A stretch of 13,451 nt of DNA. Origin: Micrococcaceae bacterium (GTDB lineage Bacteria; Actinomycetota; Actinomycetes; Actinomycetales; Micrococcaceae). Under the pieces are notes generated by a model. The model did not search any database. It saw only the letters and a list, made by a program, of their open reading frames with translations, and was not told the DNA's origin. Each line of letters starts with the position of its first letter. The first letter of the stretch is position 1. Location of the stretch: contig DNHA01000042.1 in the NCBI GenBank assembly GCA_003486025.1, positions 201 to 13,651 of the forward strand, given 5' to 3'. Below are positions 1 through 6,256 of the stretch, one piece after another. Both the position numbers and the translations under genes were made by a program.

Positions 1-1203
1 GCGGGCATTGCGCCAATGCCGGTCCATATTGCAGCTGTTACGCGTAGCCGAAGCTCCAAGCCCGTCAAAGAGCTTGCTCGTCGCCCCGATCACCAAGGGC
101 TGCACAATGGTCTGTGCCCGGTTAGCCGCTAACTCGCATACCGCGAAGCGTTCCTCCGAGTTCAGATTCGAGTCCGCCATGGCCGATTCAACCTCCAGCA
201 CCGCACCTATCACCACGGAATCGGCGGCAAAAACTTCCGCGGAAACTTCGCCGACCAACTGCAATACCTGCGGTTCGCGGTGTACCGGAACCCCGGTTCC
301 GGTACTGAAGCTGCGGGTACGAGCTTGGACCGAAGAGCGCAGGTCATTTAGCGCCGCCCGGCCAATTCCGGCTTGCACCGCCATGAGCACCAACTGGAAG
401 ATTGCGGCCTCCGGGTCGGTCGGATCTTCAGGCATGAAGGTATCCACCGGGACATTATGGAACTCGGTACTTCCGGTACCGGTCAGCTGCTGGCCGAACC
501 CGTCCCAGTCGTCAAGGATTTTCACACCACTGTGCTGTGTTGATACCACGGCGATCTGGCGGCCAGGGATCTCGGGATGGGCTACCGCAACGGTGGTCCA
601 ATCCGCAAAAATGGTACCGGTGCAATAAAACTTGCGGCCGTTGACCAACCACCGCGAGTCCTGCTCGGTTACTTTCGTGTTCAGTACGCCCAGGGCGTTT
701 CCGCCCTCTTCGGTATAAGCATTGCCAACGATCTGGCCGGCGCTGATTCGCGTAGCCCACTTGCTGCGCAGTGCTTGGTCCTCTAAGCGCACCACATTTT
801 CTACGAAGGCAATATGGGCTCGCCAAAGCTGCGCAACGTGCGAATCGGCTTCGGCTAGCTCAATGAGCAACCGGAACACATCGCTCAGCCTTGCACCGTG
901 GCCACCTTCGGAAAGGGGTAGCCGCAGCGCACCGAAGCGTTCACGATTGAGCAACCCGACCTGTTCGAAGGGCAGTATCCGCTGCCGGTCACGCTCACTG
1001 GAGCCCGCGGCTATCTGTGCGAAAACGGGACGGAAGATATCTGCAAGTCGTTCATATTGTTCATCCGCGGCAGGACCTGGAGTTATTTTGAGCAATTGCC
1101 GTGTGGGCAGCTCTACAGGCAGCTCATCGAGCTGCGCCGGGCTGCCAGCCACAGACGGATCGCTAAGCGCATTAAAGTCGCCAGCTAAATCGCCAAATGA
1201 CAT
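1..1203 (-). CDS. DszC/SfnB-like flavin-dependent monooxygenase (acyl-CoA dehydrogenase fold), C-terminus cut by window edge
   Basis: The frame is open from an ATG at 1203-1201 to the left window edge, giving 401 residues. What is seen: an N-terminal helical part; EADSHVAQLWRAH near residues 118-130; the middle beta-domain signatures NAYTEEGGNALG (161-172) and VNGRKFYCTGTIFADW (187-202); DWDGFGQQLTGTGSTEF (232-248); and DRHWRNAR at the very end (394-401). That terminal motif lies close to the C-terminus in DszC/SfnB-type proteins, so probably only about 15-25 residues are missing. Family knowledge: these are reduced-flavin-dependent oxygenases of sulfur acquisition (dibenzothiophene, sulfone or sulfonate oxidation) rather than beta-oxidation dehydrogenases. 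The substrate cannot be read from sequence, and no flavin reductase is present in the window. The start is supported by AGAGG at 1215-1211, seven bases upstream. A SAM riboswitch lies immediately 5', which supports a sulfur role. A generic acyl-CoA dehydrogenase is the less likely alternative. Confidence 0.85.
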   Translation of the reverse strand, partial: MSFGDLAGDFNALSDPSVAGSPAQLDELPVELPTRQLLKITPGPAADEQYERLADIFRPVFAQIAAGSSERDRQRILPFEQVGLLNRERFGALRLPLSEGGHGARLSDVFRLLIELAEADSHVAQLWRAHIAFVENVVRLEDQALRSKWATRISAGQIVGNAYTEEGGNALGVLNTKVTEQDSRWLVNGRKFYCTGTIFADWTTVAVAHPEIPGRQIAVVSTQHSGVKILDDWDGFGQQLTGTGSTEFHNVPVDTFMPEDPTDPEAAIFQLVLMAVQAGIGRAALNDLRSSVQARTRSFSTGTGVPVHREPQVLQLVGEVSAEVFAADSVVIGAVLEVESAMADSNLNSEERFAVCELAANRAQTIVQPLVIGATSKLFDGLGASATRNSCNMDRHWRNAR

Positions 1204-1220
1204 CGAAAGTCCTCTATTCT

Positions 1221-1318
1221 TTCCATCGGTTCTGGCTGTAGCACCGTCCCGGGCCAAAAAATGGTGGGTGGTTGCTGCGACGTCTTCGAGCCAGATCTCT
1301 CGGTCGCTCTGGATGGTT
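1221..1318 (-). promoter_or_regulatory. SAM-I (S-box) riboswitch upstream of the DszC/SfnB-like gene
   Basis: Read on the minus strand, the leader has the S-box order. A closing P1 helix pairs CCATC (1316-1312) with GATGG (1227-1223). Next come the GAGC...CCGAGAGATCTGGCTC kink-turn arm, the conserved GACGTCGCAGCAACC, a variable hairpin, then GGTGCTACAGCCAGAACC before the P1 3' strand. The same blocks recur in the other two leaders of this window (1586-1692 and 10962-11054). The 3' P1 strand ends only 19 nt before the ATG and 7 nt before the Shine-Dalgarno AGAGG, with no room for an intrinsic terminator. Control is therefore probably translational, with SAM switching the gene off. The class is assigned by motif recognition only. 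Confidence 0.85.
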
Positions 1319-1326
1319 CGTAATCA

Positions 1327-1356
1327 TTTGTAGCCTGAGAATTACCTTGCCTTCAA
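1327..1356 (-). promoter_or_regulatory. Candidate sigma-70-type promoter for the DszC/SfnB-like gene
   Basis: On the minus strand TTGAAG (1356-1351) is followed after 18 bp by TACAAA (1332-1327). Transcription would start near 1320, right at the 5' edge of the riboswitch. That fit to the aptamer is the main support; the -10 element is only a partial match. Confidence 0.45.
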
Positions 1357-1547
1357 CCGGGCAAGTCACATTTCTTCGTGCTGGAGTGACCCATGAATTG
1401 CATCAAAGACTGCACTTATCCGGCATAGCCGAACGCCACAGCCAGCGTTTTGCGATTTTTCAGCCAAATACGTTATTGATGAAATAAAAATCGAAATATC
1501 TTGATGATGTGACGTAGTTATCGAATATTTTTCATGTTACGGCGGAT
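1357..1547. other. Intergenic stretch between two divergent riboswitch-controlled promoters
   Basis: About 190 bp lie between the two candidate promoters. The part from about 1470 to 1535 is clearly AT-rich compared with its surroundings. I see no convincing open reading frame, RNA gene or strong inverted repeat. It could carry binding sites for a shared regulator of the two divergent units, but no site can be named. Confidence 0.5.
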
Positions 1548-1577
1548 TTGCATTGAATTCGTTCGAAAGCCTGTAAT
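1548..1577 (+). promoter_or_regulatory. Candidate sigma-70-type promoter for the riboswitch-acs transcript
   Basis: TTGCAT (1548-1553) and TGTAAT (1572-1577) are separated by 18 bp. The predicted start, near 1583-1585, falls just before the P1 helix of the riboswitch. This geometry mirrors the minus-strand candidate at 1327-1356. Confidence 0.5.
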
Positions 1578-1585
1578 GGATAGGT

Positions 1586-1692
1586 AACCATCCCGAGCGG
1601 CCGAGAGATCTGGCTCAGTGACGCCGCAGCAACCACCACACACGAATTGCATAAAGGACGTGCGGCCGGTGCTACCGCCAGGAACGATGGAG
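1586..1692 (+). promoter_or_regulatory. SAM-I (S-box) riboswitch in the acs leader
   Basis: P1 pairs CCATC (1588-1592) with GATGG (1686-1690). The kink-turn arm runs GAGCGGCCGAGAGATCTGG and CTC. The conserved GACGCCGCAGCAACC (1620-1634) is followed by a variable stem in which CACG pairs with CGTG, then GGTGCTACCGCCAG. Positions 1585-1613 are identical over 29 nt to 10961-10989 in the metY leader. The first start codon after the aptamer is a 26-codon ORF at 1700; acs itself begins 149 nt after the aptamer. I see no U-tailed terminator hairpin in the leader, so the expression platform is unclear. A SAM leader in front of an acetyl-CoA synthetase is not a standard arrangement. Confidence 0.85.
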
Positions 1693-1699
1693 CTAAATC

Positions 1700-1780
1700 A
1701 TGGTATTCACATTGCCCTGCCCCGGCCGGACTGCTCGAAGATGTTTCTCGATTCTGCCCAAGCAAATGGACATCCGCTAG
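1700..1780 (+). CDS. Possible 26-residue leader ORF between the riboswitch and acs
   Basis: ATG at 1700 and TAG at 1778-1780 give MVFTLPCPGRTARRCFSILP followed by KQMDIR. A GGAG at 1689-1692 sits seven bases before the ATG and overlaps the 3' strand of riboswitch helix P1 (GATGG, 1686-1690), so its ribosome access would change with SAM. The ORF is in the same frame as acs (141 nt upstream), and the TAG is the only in-frame stop between the two starts. It could be a translated leader peptide that couples the riboswitch to acs, or chance. No homologous peptide is recognised. Confidence 0.25.
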   Translation: MVFTLPCPGRTARRCFSILPKQMDIR

Positions 1781-1840
1781 CTAGACAACGCACACGTAAG
1801 CACAGCTGGAACAGCATCCCGAACTCTTCAAGGAAACACA

Positions 1841-3805
1841 ATGAATATCACCGAGTTGGCCACTACAAGCACACTTGCTGGCGCAGAGAACCGACAGGAT
1901 TTCTGGGACGAAGCAGCAAACTTGCTTGACTGGGACACCAAATGGCACACCACTAGCCAGATCATTGCCGCTGACCGCCACGCAAAACGTGGACCGCAGA
2001 TCTCCTGGTACCTCGGTGGCAAGCTCAACGCCGCCGTGAACTGCGCGGACCGCCATGTGGAATCCGGAAATGGTGACAAGGTCGCGCTCTACTTTGAGGG
2101 CGAGCCGGGAGATCGCATTGCGGTGACCTACCAGAACTTGCAAGATCGCGTCAGCCAAGCAGCCAACGCGCTATTGGAACTCGGTATCACCAAGGGCGAC
2201 CGGGTGGTCATCTACCTGCCGGTGCTCATCGAAACAATTGTGATTACCCTGGCCTGCGCCCGTATCGGCGCGATCCACTCACTGGTCTTCGGAGGTTTCT
2301 CCGCGGAGGCGCTCAAATTCCGTGTGGAAGATACCAAAGCGAAGCTCCTGGTGACTACAGACTGTCAATTCCGCCCTGGAAGCTCGGTCCCTCTCAAAGC
2401 CAACGCCGACATTGCGGTCTCCGGAGAAAATGACATTGAAAAGGTGCTGGTTATTCGCCGCACCGGGGACGACATTCCGTGGACCGAAGGACGCGACCTG
2501 TGGTGGCACGAAACGGTAGAAAAGCAGCCCACGCACCACGCAGCCGAAGCTTTCGACTCTGAAACGCCGCTGTTCATCATGTACACCTCGGGAACTACTG
2601 GACAACCCAAGGGGCTGGTGCACACCACCGGTGGATACCTCACCCAGGCTGCTTATAGCCATAATCTTTTGTTCGGAAATCCTGATGAGTCCCAGCGCGC
2701 CGATGACGTGCACTGGTGCACCGCGGATTTGGCCTGGGTTACCGCGCATACTTATGAAATTTATGGGCCACTGGCCAACGGCGTCACCCAGGTGATCTAC
2801 GAGGGCGTGCCTAACGCTCCGCATCCCGGACGCCACTTTGAAATTATCGAGCGCTACAAGGTCACCAGCTACTACACTGCACCCACCCTGGTCCGCTCGC
2901 TGATGGGTTGGTTCCCCGACGGCATTCCGGACAACTACGATTTGTCCTCAATCCGCGTGGGCGGCACCGTAGGCGAAGCGGTCAACCCCGAGGCATGGCG
3001 TTGGCTACGCGCCCAGGTGGGACGGGATACCGAGCACGGGATCCCGATGGTTGACACCTGGTGGCAGTCCGAGTCGGGCGCTACAGTACTTTCGCCGCTG
3101 CCTACCGATGAGCACTTTAAGCCAGGCTGCGCCTCGCGCGCGCTGCCGGGAGTCTCGGTGGACATTGTTGATGCTGCGGGCAATACCGTGGCTTCAAACG
3201 AACAGGGAAATATCGTAATTACCCAGACCGGCCCATCCATGGCCCGCACGGTCTGGGGAAATCCGGAACGTTATTACACCAGCTACTGGGAGCAGTATGT
3301 TGCCCAGGGTTGGTTCCTCGCCGGTGACGGTGCCCGCTTTGACGAGGACGGGGATATCTATATCCTCGGCCGCACCGATGATGTCATCAACATTTCCGGG
3401 CACCGGCTGTCGACTATTGAGATTGAGTCGGCTTTGGTGACCCATGCAGGTGTCGTCGAGGCTGGAGTCTGCCCCACTCCTGACGCAAAGACCGGTCACG
3501 CAGCCACCGCGTTTGTGGTTCCGCTGGATAAGACACTGATCTCGGCAAACCCTGATGCGCAAACGATTGCCCGTCAGCAAGAGTTCGTCGCCATCCTGCG
3601 TGCAACGGTCACGGAACAGATCGGGCCAATCGCTAAGCCCCGCGATATCGTCTTGGTCCCAGATGTTCCTAAGACCCGTTCGGGCAAGATCATGCGCCGT
3701 CTGCTGACCCAACTCTTCGAAGGAACCAAGCTCGGCGACACCACCAGCTTGCAAAATGAGCCGTGCATCGCCGAGCTGGATGAGATTTGCCGGGCGCGGA
3801 GCTAA
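1841..3805 (+). CDS. acs: Acetyl-CoA synthetase (AMP-forming acetate--CoA ligase)
   Basis: The 654-residue protein activates acetate (and probably propionate) with ATP to acyl-AMP and then acyl-CoA, in the cytoplasm. Its length is normal for Acs. Visible motifs: P-loop YTSGTTGQPKG (248-258), WVTAHTYEIYGPL (299-311), VGGTVGEAVNPEAW (373-386), DTWWQSESG (405-413), the hinge/signature GDGARFDEDGDIYILGRTDD (495-514), ISGHRLSTIEIES (518-530), and SGKIMRR (614-620) with catalytic Lys616. The small-acid pocket residues known from Salmonella Acs have counterparts here (Val300, Thr301, Val377, Trp408), which favours acetate over long acids. Lys616 is the residue that is acetylated to inactivate Acs in many bacteria. 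The start is fixed by AAGGA at 1830-1834. An S-box riboswitch precedes the gene, so its expression should rise when SAM is low. It is monocistronic, ending in the hairpin at 3819-3862. Confidence 0.93.
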   Translation: MNITELATTSTLAGAENRQDFWDEAANLLDWDTKWHTTSQIIAADRHAKRGPQISWYLGGKLNAAVNCADRHVESGNGDKVALYFEGEPGDRIAVTYQNLQDRVSQAANALLELGITKGDRVVIYLPVLIETIVITLACARIGAIHSLVFGGFSAEALKFRVEDTKAKLLVTTDCQFRPGSSVPLKANADIAVSGENDIEKVLVIRRTGDDIPWTEGRDLWWHETVEKQPTHHAAEAFDSETPLFIMYTSGTTGQPKGLVHTTGGYLTQAAYSHNLLFGNPDESQRADDVHWCTADLAWVTAHTYEIYGPLANGVTQVIYEGVPNAPHPGRHFEIIERYKVTSYYTAPTLVRSLMGWFPDGIPDNYDLSSIRVGGTVGEAVNPEAWRWLRAQVGRDTEHGIPMVDTWWQSESGATVLSPLPTDEHFKPGCASRALPGVSVDIVDAAGNTVASNEQGNIVITQTGPSMARTVWGNPERYYTSYWEQYVAQGWFLAGDGARFDEDGDIYILGRTDDVINISGHRLSTIEIESALVTHAGVVEAGVCPTPDAKTGHAATAFVVPLDKTLISANPDAQTIARQQEFVAILRATVTEQIGPIAKPRDIVLVPDVPKTRSGKIMRRLLTQLFEGTKLGDTTSLQNEPCIAELDEICRARS

Positions 3806-3818
3806 ACCGACTCAGAGA

Positions 3819-3862
3819 CAACGCCGCCTCGCAGTTCACTGGTGAACTGCGAGGCGGCGTTG
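3819..3862. terminator. Bidirectional terminator hairpin between convergent acs and the BCCT gene
   Basis: A perfect 21-bp inverted repeat (3819-3839 pairing with 3842-3862) has only two unpaired bases between its arms, so the real loop would open to CTGG or more. It lies between the acs stop (3805) and the BCCT stop (3877). No long T-run follows on either side, as is common in high-GC actinobacteria. The location makes termination the natural reading. Confidence 0.8.
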
Positions 3863-3876
3863 CAATGTTTACATCA

Positions 3877-5730
3877 TTATTCTTCGATACGCCCAGGCTT
3901 GGCCGGTCCCGTTGAACCGGAGTCTTCCTTCGCGGATGATGAATCAACGGCCTGTGTCTTGAACACAGTTTCTTTGCTGTCTACCAACGGGATTTCCGTG
4001 GTCATCAAGCTGAACTGGCTTCCATCGTGGCGTTCTACGCCCTCGGTAACTGACTGTTCCAAGACCTGGCGAGCTACCTTGTCGCTCAGCACCAGCGGAT
4101 CCTTACTCAGATCCTTCCAGATGGCCACGCAGAGCAGGAGCATCACCAAGACAAACGGCAGCGCGGAAACGATTGTAATATTCTTCAGGCCGGTCAATGC
4201 TTCGGCTGGTTTGTCGCCACCGGCGAGCAGCATCACCGCAGCTACCGCGCCTACCGCAACGCCCCAGAAGATGATGGACTTCTTTGACGGTTCCGAGGCT
4301 CCTCGTTCGCTGAGCGCGCCCATCACGATGGATGCAGAGTCAGCGCCGGTGACGAAGAAGATGGCAATCAGCAACACCGTCACGATCATGAGCAGCACCG
4401 CGATCCAGCCAGGTAGCGGTAGCGCGTCAAGCAGGTCAAAGAGGATCAAGTCAAAGTTGAGGTCCGGAACTCCGTCCACCATTTTCACCAGTGCAGCACC
4501 GGTATCCCCCGATTGTTCGGCACGTTCCTGCAGACCTATGGCGCCTCCGCCAAAGATCGAGAACCAGATGAGGGTAACGCTGGAAGGTACCAGCAGTACA
4601 CCGGTCACGAACTGGCGAATGGTGCGACCGCGCGAAATGCGGGCAATGAACAAGCCAACAAATGGGGCCCATGAAACCCACCAAGCCCAGTAGAACACGG
4701 TCCAGGAGGACAGCCAATCAGACATTGCTTCGCCGCCGGAACCGGCGGTACGCGACGCCATCTGCGGAAGGTCGCCAATGAAGGCACCCACGGCATTTGG
4801 AATGACGTTGAGAATGAACAGCGTTGGTCCGCCGATGAAGACGACCAGCGCAATCACGAGGGCCAAGACCATGTTGATATTTGATAGCCACTGGATTCCG
4901 CGTTCAATGCCGGACACGGCCGAGGCGACAAACAGCGCAGTCAAAATTGCGATGATAACAACCAAAACCCCGGAACCAACCTTGGCCATCACACCGCTGG
5001 CCTGGATACCGCCACCAATTTGCAGCGCACCAAGTCCCAGCGAACACGCGGAACCGAACAGGGTGGCCAAAATGGCCAGAATGTTGATGGTGCGGCCACC
5101 CCAGCTATGGGTGACCCTGTCGCCGAAGATTGAGGAGAACATCGCGGAGAACAGCTGTGGGCGTCCGAGCCGGAAGCTGCCGTAGGCCATTCCGAGGCCA
5201 ACAATTGCGTACATGGCCCAGGGGAACAAGGTCCAGTGGAAGAGCGTAGTGCCCATCGCAGTGCTCAATGCAGCAGGAGTTTGCCCGTCCACGGTACCCG
5301 GTGGAGGTGACATGTAGAAGTACAGCGGCTCGCCGACACCGTAGAACACCAACCCGATACCCATACCGGTAGCAAACATCATGGAGATCCATGAGATGGT
5401 GCTGAATTGTGGCTTCTCACTGTCTTTCCCGAGTGGGATGCGCCCAAAATTCTTGGACGCAACCACGAGGACAAACACGGTAAATACCGAGGCTGCGATG
5501 ACAAAGAGCCAGCCGGTATTCGTAATTACCCAGTTCAGTGCGGCATCAGATGCGACGCCTAGCCCTTTGGGAGTAACAAATCCCCACACGATAAATGCCA
5601 AGGCCAAGCATCCGGCAATGCCGAACACCCAGTAATCCATACCGGTCTTGCCATATTTTTTAGGTCGTCGTTGACGAGCCGTATGCAGCTCGCCGACTAA
5701 ATCTTCGAATGATTGTTCATTCTGCGTCAT
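3877..5730 (-). CDS. BCCT-family transporter (betaine/choline/carnitine or ectoine-type osmolyte carrier)
   Basis: The 617-residue membrane protein has about 12 hydrophobic segments between residues 33 and 538, a hydrophilic N-terminus of about 30 residues and a C-terminal tail of about 75 residues. Family marks: GMGIGLVFYGVGEPLYFY (122-139), matching the glycine-rich TM3 segment of Na+-coupled BetP-type carriers; GSFRLGRPQLFSAMF (184-198); and the BCCT signature FYWAWWVSWAPF followed by ISRGR (346-369). It is likely a Na+-driven uptake system for a compatible solute; the exact substrate cannot be read. Start choice: a GTG 15 nt further upstream (5745) is in frame, but the sequence right after it, AAGGAAG, is the Shine-Dalgarno of the ATG at 5730, so that ATG is preferred. 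The gene is probably monocistronic with a long leader. Confidence 0.9.
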   Translation of the reverse strand: MTQNEQSFEDLVGELHTARQRRPKKYGKTGMDYWVFGIAGCLALAFIVWGFVTPKGLGVASDAALNWVITNTGWLFVIAASVFTVFVLVVASKNFGRIPLGKDSEKPQFSTISWISMMFATGMGIGLVFYGVGEPLYFYMSPPPGTVDGQTPAALSTAMGTTLFHWTLFPWAMYAIVGLGMAYGSFRLGRPQLFSAMFSSIFGDRVTHSWGGRTINILAILATLFGSACSLGLGALQIGGGIQASGVMAKVGSGVLVVIIAILTALFVASAVSGIERGIQWLSNINMVLALVIALVVFIGGPTLFILNVIPNAVGAFIGDLPQMASRTAGSGGEAMSDWLSSWTVFYWAWWVSWAPFVGLFIARISRGRTIRQFVTGVLLVPSSVTLIWFSIFGGGAIGLQERAEQSGDTGAALVKMVDGVPDLNFDLILFDLLDALPLPGWIAVLLMIVTVLLIAIFFVTGADSASIVMGALSERGASEPSKKSIIFWGVAVGAVAAVMLLAGGDKPAEALTGLKNITIVSALPFVLVMLLLCVAIWKDLSKDPLVLSDKVARQVLEQSVTEGVERHDGSQFSLMTTEIPLVDSKETVFKTQAVDSSSAKEDSGSTGPAKPGRIEE

Positions 5731-5784
5731 TTGTTCTTCCTTCACCGGCGGAATTCATTTCGCCTAAACGTCATGAGTTCCGGC

Positions 5785-5814
5785 GGCAACCATCCCGGTG
5801 AAGGGCCGGTTGCC
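5785..5814 (-). promoter_or_regulatory. Hairpin in the probable 5' leader of the BCCT gene
   Basis: GGCAACC (5785-5791) pairs with GGTTGCC (5808-5814). An inner CCC/GGG pairing leaves a small internal loop and a six-base loop. It lies 55-84 nt upstream of the BCCT start. It does not match any riboswitch class I can name and lacks a U-tail for termination. A structural or attenuator role is possible. Confidence 0.35.
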
Positions 5815-5907
5815 AGATCATGGACTCGGTTGAGCATTGCCTTGAGGGCATCGTGTACTGGCTTCTTATTCAACAGCGGAAGACGCTGAAATAATAGACT
5901 TCGGCTG

Positions 5908-5938
5908 CCAGTATCTGCGGAGGTTGACTAAATCAACC
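5908..5938 (-). promoter_or_regulatory. Candidate BCCT promoter with an overlapping palindrome
   Basis: On the minus strand TTGATT (5936-5931) and TACTGG (5913-5908) are 17 bp apart. The -35 element is embedded in a perfect inverted repeat, GGTTGA-CTAAA-TCAACC (5922-5938), as expected for an operator. The -10 element is poor, so the promoter call is tentative; the palindrome itself is certain. Confidence 0.35.
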
Positions 5939-6199
5939 CAGCAGAGCAGGGAAAATATTTACCTTTTGACGTCCTCAAAGACCTTATCCATCATGGTCCC
6001 ACCGGGAATAGGGGTCAAACTTCGCAGGATTTGACCTGCTGTTTTAGGCGTCGTCGAGGGGCTTGAGTCCCTTGTGAAACACAGTTAACGGCTGGCAGAT
6101 GTGAATTTCCTCGCCAGGCAATATTTTCTGCATCTATCAGCGAAACAGACCAGATCAGAAGTTCTTTTCCGGGTCAGCAAATTTGAGCCGAAAAATATC
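5939..6199. other. Gene-free stretch between the BCCT promoter region and the furA promoter
   Basis: No coding frame with a plausible Shine-Dalgarno, and no tRNA or known ncRNA, is seen in this part of the 526-bp gap (5731-6256). What it does hold is the overlapping inverted repeats at 6013-6039 and a weaker GACC/GGTC pair near 5973-5991. From about 6110 the sequence becomes AT-rich towards furA. Confidence 0.5.
6013..6039. repeat. Two overlapping, mutually exclusive inverted repeats
   Basis: GGTCAAA (6013-6019) pairs with TTTGACC (6030-6036). GCAGG (6024-6028) pairs with CCTGC (6035-6039), sharing 6035-6036. As DNA this could be a regulator site; as RNA the two hairpins could not both form. 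No function is assigned. Confidence 0.4.
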
Positions 6200-6256
6200 G
6201 GGCAAACCGCGTACTTTATCTTGACTGATTCAAAATAAATAGGGCAAACTAGTGTT
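6200..6256 (+). promoter_or_regulatory. furA promoter/operator region
   Basis: TTGACT (6221-6226) opens an AT-rich stretch, TTGACTGATTCAAAATAA, of the kind found at autoregulated actinobacterial furA promoters. GGGCAAAC occurs twice (6200-6207 and 6242-6249), exactly 42 bp apart, flanking this stretch. A 17-18 bp spacer places a weak -10 near 6244-6250 and the transcript start at or very near the furA ATG. With no Shine-Dalgarno before the ATG, this suggests a leaderless mRNA. FurA binding here is an inference from the family. Confidence 0.5.

Noticed and set aside
8..1333. Plus-strand open frames of 206 and 203 codons over the left end
   Set aside because: They mirror the minus-strand monooxygenase, which has conserved motifs through its whole length; the second frame also runs through the riboswitch.
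1586..1692. SAM-IV class for the three riboswitches
   Set aside because: The kink-turn-type P2 arm (GAGAGATCTGGCTC) placed inside a P1 closed by flanking strands fits SAM-I; the downstream pseudoknot expected for SAM-IV is not apparent. A covariance-model comparison would settle it.
3842..4693. A 283-codon plus-strand open frame across the BCCT gene
   Set aside because: It lies antisense to a clearly recognisable transporter, has a composition typical of a shadow frame (rich in Ser, Thr, Ala) and its start falls inside the terminator hairpin.
5731..5745. GTG at 5745 as the BCCT start
   Set aside because: The bases immediately following it form the Shine-Dalgarno AAGGAAG for the ATG at 5730, and no comparable site precedes the GTG.
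5785..5814. The GGCAACC-containing hairpin as a further S-box
   Set aside because: It lacks the GAGAGATCTGG kink-turn arm, the GGTGCTA block and a P1 helix, so only the short GCAACC string is shared.
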